NCBI GenBank assembly: GCA_000310025.1 | Contig: FN649744.1 | Location: 1,175,247 to 1,239,246, forward strand | Direction: 5' to 3' | DNA: 64,000 nucleotides | Source of the DNA: Ectocarpus siliculosus | Lineage: Eukaryota > Sar > Phaeophyceae > Ectocarpales > Ectocarpaceae | Part shown: positions 12,885-24,200 of the stretch, one piece after another | Layout: each line of letters starts with the position of its first letter | Numbering within the stretch: position 1 is the stretch's first letter | Translations under genes and position numbers: made by a program | Notes under the pieces: model-generated | Databases searched by the model: none | Seen by the model: only the letters and a program-made list of their open reading frames with translations | What the model was told of the DNA's origin: nothing

Positions 12885-15800
12885 AATCGACAAAGTACAA
12901 CTGCCGCTACGCCCCGTCCCGTCCTAGCCTTCTGTACCTGCCCTCCGCTGCTCCCCCCCGGCTTCCCCGCTCCCGACCCCGACTGCATAAAGAGGGCGAC
13001 ACCCGCCACGATCAGCGCGACGTTGAGGTACTTCTTGAGCGGGTATTTCTTTCCCAGGAAGGCGCCCATGAGCATCACGGGGATGGGTTTGCAGCTCTTG
13101 CCGAGTACCTGGAGGGGACGTAAAGGAATGGGTAGATAACGGTGGGGGGTGTACTGATGAAAAACGATTGCCGTAGTCGTAAGAACATCGACCTCGCATC
13201 CCTGAAATGCCGGGACGGAGCCATATGCCGGGTTTTGCCGGCCCAGGGGGGGGGGGGGATGTGAGTATTCACATACATACGGCCCTGGAACGCCTTGGGC
13301 TCATGTAGTAGAGAGAGCGGATTGAGTACCCCAACCTCCGAGAAAGGCTGCCGTTGCGACAAGAGGTGCGGACGCGGAAGGTGGGGAAGAAAGCGACTCC
13401 TCTGCTCCCCGTTAGCCAAGCCTTCAACAGCAGTCCGGTCAAGAACTACTCATTTTCACCTATCTGCTATATACTACTGCCAACACTTTTGTTATCCCGC
13501 TTTGGAGTCTTCGCGACGGTTCAGAGGCAGCAAGACTGCTCTAAATACACATTTGGTAATGTTTATTTGTGTTCGTTGAGGTTCGCTGGGCTCTTCGAGT
13601 CAAAAAACAAATTAGCTGTGTGAGCTGCTCGAGCTTGGGAAACGTCACTGACGGCAGCTGGCAGCTGATGATTTACACCAACACATGCTTCCACCTTCGT
13701 CTTGCGTCACGCCTTGACTACTACTACTACTACATGCTCTGGTGAGCCCACTCCGGAGGCGCGCCTTGTAGTACACTATCAGTTGCACAGCCGTCACAAT
13801 TCTTTCTGGTATAATGTATGCATAGCCCGCCCCACCTGTACGGGATAGATGACGTATCGCAGCGACCGGACGGATGTAAAGGTGGAACCCATGGAGGTCA
13901 TCCCCAGCACCAGCATCTGGGTCCTCGGGATAGTTGTCGGCTCCTGCAAGGGCCGCATGGCACGGCGCAGCAGCACACACGAGGCAACAAGCGGCACCTG
14001 GTTATGGATGGGGACGATGTGTGTGAAACGTGAAACATGGCGAAAACACTCAAGCTGCGCTGCTGTGAAACGACTGCAACACGCCCCCCCCCCGCAGACG
14101 TCAAGCTTCCAATAGCACATGAAATTTGTAAAGAGCAATGGCTAAGGATGGGGAGGACAAGTTGTGAAACATGATGACAACACTGAACCTGCACTGCTAC
14201 TGTACACAGCCACAGCAAAACCCACCTTTGATCCCATCTCAGAAGGATACACCATGATGAAGGTCTAGGAAAGCATTTCTGAGCCACCTTTGGCAATTTA
14301 GGATAGAACGATCGGCCATCGGTGATCGGTTCTGTGGGAACAATACTCCGTGCTCTTGAGGACCCGTGGTCAATGCTCAATACTCCGGTGCTCCGTCTCG
14401 AAAGGGACGCGTGGTCAATGGTCAAATGACTACGGCAAGCAACAAATGAGTAAGCCCCCCCCCCCCCCCCCCCCCCCCGGTGTTTGCCATCGGGGTTTGG
14501 GTTTTCGTCGCTTGGCAACGACGTTGTAAAACAAGCCGCCCCCCCCGGTGTTTGCCATCGGGGTTTGGGTTTTCGTCGCTTGGCAACGACGTTGTAAAAC
14601 AAGCCCCCCACTCGGTGTTTGCCATCGGGATTGGGTTTTCGTCGCTTGGCAACGACGTTGTAAAACAAGCCAATTCACTTCGTGAACTCGGCAACCAGGT
14701 TACCGTTTTTTTTTTTTTTACCTCTTTTTTTTTTTTGGCGGTAACCATAATGGTGGTCGAGTAGATCATGTTGTGCGGGGTCGAGAAACCTCACTCCGCG
14801 CAACGGGGGATGATCGCACCACGTTGTGTTAAAATGGTCAAGCTTCCTCGAGGCAGTTACACAGTGCTTACTACTGTCTCTGGAAGTGAAAGCACCAGAA
14901 AATAAATTAAGTCATACGTAGCTGTCATCCGTACGCAAGAAGTAAGCACAAGATGCCGAACACCCTTAGCAGGATGCAGCTCACCCTTCATGCGACTCGC
15001 CAAATACCTCACGGCGCTTCGCGCTTGGTGATGTGAGAGCCTGGTCCGGTGAGAACCCGGCGTGCTCCGTCCCGGCTTAGTAGGGATGCGAGGTCAATGG
15101 TCAAACGACTACGGCATGCACGACTATGAGTACACCCCCCCCCCCCCCCCCCCCCCCCCNNNNNNNNNNNNNNNNNAACCCCCCCCCCCCCCCCCCCCCC
15201 CCCTGTAACTCCCATCTCAGTCGGGTTGCCCCTCTCTCATGTTGGATGCAAAACTTACTGGTCTGTCTGTTTCTGAACACGGCTGTAATGACAGAAAGGG
15301 AGCACTCTCTTCGGCGGGCACATACATGACCACGCGGGACGCGGCAAAATCTAAACGATCTATCTGTGGTCGGCACGTATTTGTAGTTTGCCGTACATAT
15401 GCAGCACATGTAGTGGCACCTATGTATTACCGCTGTCCTTCTACCCTCTCAAACCGTGCATGTTTTGAGGGCAATCGACGATCATCCTCTGCCCCAGCTG
15501 CTGAGAACCAGCCCATAACCACCGAGGGCTTTATATGAATTTTTGGATGCCTCGCAGTCTACAACTGCGACCAAATTTGTTAGCCCCCGCGATGTCTGTA
15601 CCATGATGGACCAATCGGCCACACCCTCGGTGGAACCGTCAATCTTAACCGCACGATCTCACATTCACCTCTCTCCTCGACTGCGACAACAACTTGTTTG
15701 CTTAATTTGTTTTCATATTTCCCTCACGTACATACTCTGCAGTCGATACCTACTCTGCGGCAATTTGCCTCCCTAACTAAGTAAAGAGTCCCGATTTATG

Positions 15801-16574
15801 CATAGGGCCTCACAGCACAGTCCTCTGCAGTTCTTGGTGAGCATCACTCCAATGCCCAACCGCATGCTGACTGTATGCGAATGTATGCTACGCTTATGTT
15901 TCTCCGCATGTCAACGAGACTCATCACCACCAACCTTTCAAACCTCCCGTGCATTGCTTTTAAACGAACCGCACAGATAGAGAGACTTGGGGGAAGCTAC
16001 AAACAACGCTGCTGGACTCCCGTTGCATCTTTTTTGCAGAACGTGGCGATCACGCCTGCGCTGCTGTTGGAGCAAGCACTCTTGTGGTTCACGTGCAAAG
16101 CGAATGAGAATTTGTACGGAGATGTCTCGTGTCCATTGGCGAGGGAGATGTTCGATCACCATATTCCACAGCAGAAGTCTAGTGCGGCAAAATCCGCGCA
16201 ACCAAAGCCATCCTCTTCTCTGCCTCGTGCACCTCTGCGACCAACTGCTGTGCCCGTCTCATCCCGCCCATCAGCAGTCTCACCTCTCCGTTCATGCGGC
16301 GGCCGTACCAAGCGGTGACGCTGTACATCAGGGACGTAAGGAAGATCATCGACAGCTCGTGCAGCTCTCGGCCGCCGCTCGTGGCGTACTCCATCACGAT
16401 CCCGTACACGATGAACGAGCACATGATGCCCAGGAAGCACAGGCCCAGCCACAGGTACCCCGCGTTCGGGGTCTCGTAGCCACCGTCCCCTCCGTGCCCG
16501 CCTCCGCCGCCGCCACCATGACCGTGACCGGCTCCGTGATCGGCACCCGAAGAAGCCGCCGCTTCTGCCGCCAT
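11046..16574 (-). CDS. SLC35B-type (SLC35B1/UTR-like) nucleotide or nucleotide-sugar transporter
   Basis: Six exons join in phase: 16574-16233, 13943-13836, 13108-12938, 12377-12192, 11894-11780 and 11200-11046, giving about 358 residues. Order of recognisable segments: a His/Gly-rich N-terminus, first [29 protein letters not shown], then the hallmark [15 protein letters not shown] with [46 protein letters not shown], and a final TM ending [15 protein letters not shown]. Members of this family are about ten-TM antiporters of the ER/Golgi membrane. Human SLC35B1 exchanges ATP/ADP at the ER, while plant and yeast relatives carry UDP-sugars, so the substrate cannot be set from sequence. The Lys-rich C-terminus is not an exact KKxx retrieval signal. 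Intron 1 holds the 600-bp repeat and an N gap. GTG at 16595 is in frame, but 16574 is the first ATG. Confidence 0.92.
11628..11695 (+). repeat. dispersed poly(C)-ended repeat, short copy
   Basis: ACGCGTGGTCAATGGTCTAA, then GGCATGCAAAACAG and AGTACC, then C runs. Same family as 236-325. It sits in the last intron of the SLC35B-like gene, antisense to it. Confidence 0.6.
12390..12426 (+). repeat. (GA)n microsatellite next to a 3' splice site
   Basis: About 18 GA units directly upstream (on the minus strand) of the acceptor at 12378. On the transcript it reads CT-rich and so forms the polypyrimidine tract of that intron. Confidence 0.85.
12817..12882 (+). repeat. (AGC)22 trinucleotide repeat
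   Basis: A perfect AGC run in the intron between the [10 protein letters not shown] exon and the LCFDGG exon of the SLC35B-like gene. On the transcript it reads as CTG-class repeat. It is not translated in the supported model, although it opens poly-Ala/Ser/Gln/Cys frames in all readings. Confidence 0.95.
13185..13258 (-). repeat. dispersed repeat fragment, reverse orientation
   Basis: The reverse complement matches the body of the copies at 30440 and 27110 (GGCCGGCAAAACCCGGCATA, CTCCGTCCCGGC, GGGATGCGAGGTCGATG). It carries a 14-base homopolymer at one edge. It lies in the intron between exons 2 and 3 of the SLC35B-like gene. Confidence 0.55.
14340..15203 (+). repeat. poly(C)-ended repeat cluster with 600-bp repeat copy 2
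   Basis: A short poly(C)-ended copy (14340-14478) is followed by three tandem copies of the roughly 60-bp hairpin-containing unit (about 14478-14670). Then comes the same body as 330-938, ending in a C run interrupted by an N gap. It lies in intron 1 of the SLC35B-like gene. Confidence 0.75.
15160..15176. other. assembly gap (17 N) inside a poly(C) run
   Basis: More than 20 C on the left and more than 20 C on the right. True length of the homopolymer is unknown. Confidence 0.98.
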
Positions 16575-16599
16575 GGGAGGTACCGGGGTTCCCACCAGC

Positions 16600-18225
16600 C
16601 ACCACGGCGCGCTTCCGCCAAGCTACTTACCCCACGACCAGCTCGTCGCTGTTGTCTCTTTCTCTCCGAGAGGCGCTCTGCGGGCACAGGGCAGCGTATG
16701 GCAGTCTGACAGACTGGTCTTGCTCCGCAGCGTGCGGCCGCACTGGGGATGTTCTACCATGGAGGCTCCGTGACATGTATCACGATTTTTGTACACCTCC
16801 CTTTTGATGAGGGTGCGGGAGAATTCGACTCTCGGGCCAATACGGTGCTGCTCACTCTTGAGCTCATCGGCACATCCATCGGCCGTCCATGAAGGCCTCA
16901 GAACCATGCATTGCATGACACGCTGGTCCGGCTACGCCCGGTTCGCAACAAGGGTTGCTCCTAACCCTCGCGCGAGACGGTAAGGTGTAGACTACTCTCC
17001 TGGAGTACATGTAAGATTTCCTTCGTTTATTGACTCTGCTCTCGAAGCAAGTCATTTATTTTTTTATTTTTCCTAGTATGACACGACGAATCCATCTCTA
17101 TCATAGAAAATATTTCATGAGTCGTCTCGGTGGTGGCATGCGCGGGTAGACTTAACCAGCTCTATGCAAACTGCTGTACATAGGCCCAACTCGTTATCGA
17201 TACCCGATCGTAGCATCAAATATTCGAGCCTAGTGCAGCGCAGGCATGGCCCCTCCTCGAATGGGACGACGCCACTACTTGATCGAGGTGCACGCAACTT
17301 TCGCGTCCCAAGGTCGCCCGTGAGGTGTGTGGGTTTCTGGATTTCGGCTACTGTCTACTTGTTATTTTAGACTATATAGTGAGTACAGCAGTAGTGCCCG
17401 CCCCTTCTTGCGCTGTTTGAGGTGCGTTGGCCGCATCCGGCACAACGCACACGGTGGGAGAGGGCGAATCTACGGGAAACACACACAGCGGCGATGCTGA
17501 GCATGGAGACTCTGCCGCCGTTCGACCACACTCCTATTTTTCTGGGATGACAAATATTCGAGTTGGGAAGAAATTACTGCTGCTGCTGTGGCGTCCGATT
17601 TGGGTTTCGACATTTCTCGAGAGGGTGGAGTACTCTCAAAGGGGATAACCAGGGTGCCATTTGGGGTTACCTCCACCAGCTCTTCCTCATCGATACACAA
17701 GGTCGAGAATTTCGGTGGCGATGATAAGAGTTCCTCGACGTTGACACTCTGAACGAACACCGTTTCACTTGCAAACAGGTGGCGTCCTGCCGCATTTTCG
17801 GACGTGGTTGTAACCCCAGTCTTCTGTTGGAACAGCAAGCGAATACCAAGCACTCTCGCTCACAACCCCGCTCCACACCGCGCAGCTTTTATCAGAAGCG
17901 AACGAACCTCTCTGCTGAAAACTCCCTAGTTTACTTATAAATAGACGCTCTCTTCTCTCGATCCCACCACTCCACTCCTCCACCGTAAAAACACACGGGA
18001 CTGTTACTATCTATCCTCCAATTTTACCAGAAGTGAAAGCGCTATGATACAAGAGGCTAACAGAAAAGCACACCTCACAAGATATAAAAAACGAATGGAA
18101 ATCCAAGGTTCCATCCTAAAATTACGCCTGTCTCTCTTCGCAGCGAACGCACAAACAATACCCGACGTCACCCGTACACATTGCTCAGAGGAACCAGACT
18201 CGTGAACGATTCCACAGGAATCAAT
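16600..18225. other. intergenic between two minus-strand genes
   Basis: This lies between the SLC35B-like start (16574) and the RecG-exonuclease stop (18231). Only one candidate exon is visible, listed separately at 17470-17835. The rest shows nothing supportable. Confidence 0.45.
17470..17835 (-). CDS. candidate exon, unrecognised protein
   Basis: An acceptor-like TTCCAACAG opens a long minus-strand frame with protein-like composition (NVEELLSSPPKFSTLC, IDEEELVEVTPNGTLVIPF). A possible donor (GAG|GTAACC) follows the EELVE segment. There is no ATG in frame and no recognisable domain. It could be an exon of a small gene or chance. Confidence 0.22.
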   Translation of the reverse strand: MFQQKTGVTTTSENAAGRHLFASETVFVQSVNVEELLSSPPKFSTLCIDEEELVEVTPNGTLVIPFESTPPSREMSKPKSDATAAAVISSQLEYLSSQKNRSVVERRQSLHAQHRRCVCFP

Positions 18226-18230
18226 CGTGG

Positions 18231-21200
18231 TCATCGCCCGGTCCGTCGGTTGTTGTAGTACCGCCATCCGTCTGCCTTGGTTCTTCTTGCTGGGGGTTTC
18301 CTCGTGCGGGCGGCGATGTTCGTCGCAGCCTGCAGTTCCGCCAAGGAACGCGGAACGGGTATCTGGCAGGAGGGGTGGCTGCTAGCCACGCCTCGCCACC
18401 TAACAGACAGCCAGCGGGGGTAGGGGGGGGGGCGTACTCATGTTTGGAGTGCCAGGGCGGTTAGACAATTTGACCACTGGGCATCAATTCATTCACCGGC
18501 GCTGGACAAGTTAGACACAACAACAGCGGTCACTCGACAACGTTCATGCTGAGTCCGATTCAGGGCAGAAGAAACGATGCAAAGGAACGTGTCGCAAAAG
18601 GCATCGTCACTGCTTACGTACAACAACGTCGTCGACGATTCAGCACGCGCGCTCTCTGGAAACACCAAGAACACCCAACAGAGCGGCCCCGCCGCCACCC
18701 ACCCCTCATTGATGCCCGGCGCCGACAGGATGCGTTCCAGTCCAACGACGTCGCCCATCGCGTTGTGCGCGTCTGGCATTTCGTAGCCGTACAGGTGCTC
18801 GAACACCCCTGAGAGAGCAGAGGCGTTATCGCAGGGAAAAAGTGACCGGGTGAAGCAGACAAACAGCAAAAGGACAGGGCAATGGGGTGTCAGTACTGCA
18901 CGCGCAAAATCCATGCTCATGTAGAAATAAAAATGTCTCAAACTTCGAGCACTGAATCAGGCACCTTTGTTGGCCTACAAATCAGTCACATCACCTCATC
19001 ACCTGCGCGACAGGCCCAGAAAATGAAGTCCTACACCCAAGCCCTCCTCCCTACAGCAATCCCAATCGATTTGCGACGGCGGCAAAGCCAACTAGCCACC
19101 AAGTCGCATCCTTGCCCAGGTCAGTAGAATTTTTGGTATCCAGTCGGGGCGTGTCAACGTGTGCGTGGTCACCGCCTACTTGCTTGCTCGGGCACGATAT
19201 ACCGACCACAAGACTTGGTCTAGGCTGCGCTTGCAAGCATAGCAATATACCACGGTTGGAAGGGGGCTGGGCAAAACGAAGAACCAGGAAACGGCCGTGA
19301 CGCAAACTAACCAAACCCCAAACTATCGCACATCACAACCACGTCCCCGCTTCCCCGGGTCGTTCTCTCACCCCCGAGCTTGAAATTCTTGGGCCTCGTC
19401 GGCATGTGAAAGTCAGAGGCTTTTTGTCTCCACAAGCTGCTCTCCTTCAAGCACCTCAGGGAGTCAACGATGCACACGACTCCCATGTCCTGGCCCATCA
19501 TGAACCTTCAAGGCGGCCAAGCAAAACAACAGAAGCGCGGGGTTTCTACTAATACCGACAAGGAGAAGAGGAAGAGTGCAAGCACGCACCGCGAACTCAC
19601 CCGGTGCACGAAAGGGGAAAAAAACAACCCGAGGACAAGCTATGTTTCTTTCTAGGCATGCATAAAAACAGCACTCGATGCCCTGCCGAGCGCAAACGAA
19701 CACCTGTCGTGGTCGGCCAACAACAACAACAACAAAAAATCCCCGACTATGTTACTCCCCTGGCTGCCAGCCTGACCGCACCACCCCGAAGCGCCATCCA
19801 CAACGCCGTCCAAAATGACCTTTAACCCCAACCAGCATAGCCCAGCAGCCCCCGAAAAACCGCCCACACCTGCTGAAGCCGCATCGCGACACCTCTTCCT
19901 TGAGGAACTTGTGGTCGAACTGGGCGTTGTGGGCAACGAAGACGACGCCGCCCTCGCCCCTGCCCTCCGCTTGCTCTTCGGCCACGACCCCCGACAGCCA
20001 CGCCGCGAACTCCGGCCACACTTGGGGGAACGGGCGCGCGCCGTTGGCGGCCAGGATCTCCGGCGTGATCCCCGTAATCTCTGTCCGAAAGACACACAGG
20101 GTTTGCCGTTTGGGAACACGCCGCGTTCGTGGTCATGCGGTGACGCAGAGACAGTAACGCTTGCCATAAACGGAGTATTTGCGGTGAGGGAGACGGTTAA
20201 CGCTTTACCAACCACGTAGATGCTTACCAAAAACGGAGATTTTGCCGCACGGAACACAGAGATAAGCGTTGTCGAGGGCACGCCGTGAGGTAGACAGCAG
20301 TAACGCTCACCATAAACGGAGGTTTTGCGGTATGGAACACCACAGAAACACGCGTCATCGAGGGAATGCCGTGGGGTAGACAACAGTAACGCCTACAATA
20401 CGATAACTCAGAGAAAGCTGGAGCGTGCTACCTTTCTCCTGATTATACGGAACTCTCGCGGCAGCAAGCAAGCTGGCGTGTCCTGCGAGACAGAACTCTT
20501 GCAAGACCAAAGCTGGCGCGTGTTTGCTCTCGCCTGCTACACAGCCACGGCGACGCACCGCGCAGCTCCGGCGTTGGATCAGCGACGATGAGAGGCCCCG
20601 TCATTATATTAAGAGAGCTTGCCACCACACACACCCCACGCCAGGTAGGCCTTAGAATCACGCCTACACAGCGGCAGCCCAAAAAACACCAAAATATGTC
20701 ACAGCAGGGCGTACCTCGGACTCTGGGAGGCACCCCCACTGCCCCCGGGTCGACGAACTCCGCGAACGAGTGCCTAGGATTCTCGCTGCCCAAGACCTGC
20801 AACGGACAGACAGGTGGCGGCGTCGGCGGGGGGGGGGGCGCAGGCGTCGGCGGGGGGGTTGGTTGACGCCCTCTTGGTATGCACACGTCCAGGTCGGCCA
20901 AGAAAACACGAGGGTGAGGAACACTCCTTGGCTTCACACTGGTGAGAGGAAACAATATTCAGGTGGATAGTATACACAGCATTACGGAGCTCGATCAAGT
21001 AGTGAGCTTGGTCACACAACAAGCTGGACTTTCGGGCCGGAACACGTCCCTTTACTACGCCCCACGAGTCACAAAAACATCGCGTTTAAGTTGTGTGCGC
21101 ACAGCAGTCGCACGCCTGGTTCGAGCTTTGTTTTGAGACGAGGCGGCTCTGACCGCCCTTAGGGCCGCCATCGGTGCAACGCTGAAACTCTCGGCCTTCC

Positions 21201-24200
21201 TCGCCCAAGGGCCACGACGGTGACCTAGGGCATCCCGTCGGTTTGTCGGCATTTTTCACCCCGAAACAAGCGCTACGTACGGGCTCTCCGTGGAAGCAGC
21301 ACGGAGCCACTGAATCGACCGGCGTCCATGGTGCAATACCGCAGAAAGAGAGCCGTTTCTCTCGACACAACGCTGCGCACTGCGAACCTTCGCCGCGAGC
21401 TGAATGACCCGGTCTTCCTTAGCCCGGAGCCCCGTCGTCTCGACATCGACCACGACTACCGTGTGCGTCCCCTCCGACAAGTCCGCCCGGCGGATAATCG
21501 CCACGCCCTCCCCCCTCGATGCACCTCCGTCAGCTCCCACCGGAGGCCCCGTCGGCGCCACCTCTCCTGAAGACCTTCTCTCGTGCTGCTGCTGCTGCCG
21601 CCCTGCCGGCTGCAAACGCGGCGGCGGCGGCGGGGGCGGGGGCGCGAAAGAGAACCCCGAGAGATACTCATCTTCCTCGTCCTGGCCCTCCATCATCTCC
21701 GCGTACTCCGAGGCCGACTTCTCCAAGAAGTCCGCCTCGTCGTCGAAGTACACCGCCGCGGGCACCGCGAGCTCCGGCCCCGGTTCTTTGCCACTGCTGC
21801 CCGGGCCCGCAGTCATCCGCGAGCCCGACACCCCCACCGCCGCCGTCGCCTCCGCCTCCGCTCTGGCTGCGAAGTCGGGGGCGGAGGAGGACGACGCGGG
21901 GGGGGCGTCAGCAGCGGGGGTGCTGGTGTTGAGGCTTTCCACATCATCAGGTGTTGCTGCCGCAACCGGGAACGACTGTGGAAGTTCCGTCGCTCGTTGG
22001 GGGGCGTGTTCCTTTGCCTCGCGCTCTCTCGCCGCCGCTCCTGCCCGGTCCGCGTCCCCGCCTGCCGCCACGCCGGCGGCGTCGCCGTCCGCCCCGCCTG
22101 GAGGGGGCGTTCTGGACGCGAAGCCGCTCAGCAGAGCCTTCGCATCGGCGCCCAGCCCGCAGAGCACCAGCAGCAGCCCGAGGCTCTCCGGCCGGCCTCT
22201 CTCCTCATCATAGTCAGCACCGGCACCCCCCTCTTTCAAAGCCACGGTGCCCCCCACTCGCGGAGCCCCCGAAGCGGCGGCTTCCTCGGCATCGGCGGCG
22301 GCGGCGGCGGCGGCGCCTCGAGGCGTCCAGCTCTCTACGAGACGGCGGGCGCGCTTGCTGGCGTGCTCGGCGAGGGACCCCTGTCGGGCGAGGTCGGCCA
22401 CCTTGAACCTGTCGGGGGTCGCAGTTAGTAATCATCGCGCCGAGAGGGGTGTTGTTGTCATTGTCGTTAGGGAAAACGAGTGGTGAACCTTTTGGTCGCA
22501 GTTATCATCGCGACGAGGGATGTCGGTGTTTGTCATTGTAGGGAAACGGGCGGGGGGGGGAAAGAGGAGGGGGCCAACAGGACACCCTATAATAGGCGGA
22601 GCCGCCACAATTCGAAAGATAGCCATGACGTCACATCCTACTTTCGTGCTTCACAGATCAACCCTCGCCAACTTCAATCGGATTCGATGCGCCCATGCCC
22701 CAGCGGAGGACGGTAAACAGGCCTGGCCGCGAACAAGCATACGCGCAGCGACACTTCAAAGTCTGCGGCGGAGGGTTCGTAGCACGTCGCTTTGCGAGGA
22801 GCAAAAACGAGTTACCATTTAGGCTGCTGTATCCAACAACAACAACTTTGTAAAAAAAAAAATGCGTCAAGATAAAAAAAAAATATATATATATGACACC
22901 TTCTTCGTGGGCGACAGACACGGCAGTTTACTTCATATACCGTAGGTGACGCAAGATACCACACCCCCTGCACCGACTGTCCAAGCTCGAGTACTCCGCG
23001 ATGAAACAAAAAGGATGTTTACAACAAACCATACGGTTTCGGAAAGCTCTCGACGAGCCGGTTCCAACGCTGACATTCTCGACGCGGCCGCTCTTTCTGT
23101 GACTGTGGATTAATTGAGCTTTGGTCCAGGGGGGGGGGGTGATATCTTACGTCATTAATATATCGTGTACTCACTTTCCCTCGATGTACCCCTTCTGCCG
23201 CATCCCGAGCACCTCCCCGGGGCCCCTGAGGGCCAGATCCCTCTCCGCCAACAGAAACCCATCGCGAGTCTTTCGGACGGCCTTGAGCCTCTCCGTGGCA
23301 TCGTTGCCTACGTCTGGCCCGTACAGCAGGATGCAGTGGGAGGTTTGCCTCTTGTCCTGCGACGGGTCCTCCTGGTCATGGGCGGGGAAGGCACGTGATC
23401 GTCGCCATCGGCATAAGGAATACAGTAGTGCGGGGGATCGAGGCAAGCAACGGCATATCAAGTGTACATTTAGCTTTTACAAGACAAATATTTTACCCAA
23501 AATCTTTGGGAAATACAAAACGAAGATATTGCTTTTGTAACAGCTCAATTTTAAGCACACAAAAACATGCATTGTTGAAAACACTTGTTTTTTGCGCCGA
23601 TCGCAAACCAAACTGCGTGGTGTGTATGGGAGGCTGGCGATCAAAATTCCCAGCACTTGGCGTACGTGCGCTCACTGCGGCGGAACAGCGGGGGGCCACC
23701 GCTGCGGCAACTCACTGCGGGAGCACACACAGTCATCATTTACAAGCAAATGGAAGCATCGTCACAATCATCACAACAACGGACGGTGGGGATCCGTTCC
23801 AACTACATAGATATTATAGTACCACAGCTTCATGTTTCCTCCCACTTCAGTTGAACCACTGCTGTTGAAACCCCGTTGTCCGGGGAAACGTGCGAGTCAT
23901 CACGCACTTTCATATCTCACTTGCTCCACAGCCAAGAGACTGCCGGTGAGAAAAGGGCAGGGTGGTGTCGGGAAACAAAATCTCGCCGACAGCTTCCCCT
24001 TGCGCGTATTTGTCGGTTACCGCACCATGTGGACTTATCGGTTCGGGCTTTCTTCACTCATCCGAGGGTGCGTGGGCGATGACTGTTCACACTTTCACGG
24101 TTTACATACCACACCCAAAAAAAAAAAACAAATGCCGTGTGGCGTTGATGGTGGTAGTCGCGGAACACCCGGACCGACTGCCCTCCCGGTCCCCGTTCGC

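Noticed and set aside
12776-13078. Open frames with long poly-Ala, poly-Ser or poly-Cys
   Set aside because: They are readings of the intronic (AGC)22 repeat. The flanking transporter exons splice it out in phase.
21404-22428. Long plus-strand open frames opposite the RecG-exonuclease linker exon
   Set aside because: Antisense shadows of a GC-rich, low-complexity exon. The minus frame carries the conserved motifs and phase-matched splice sites.
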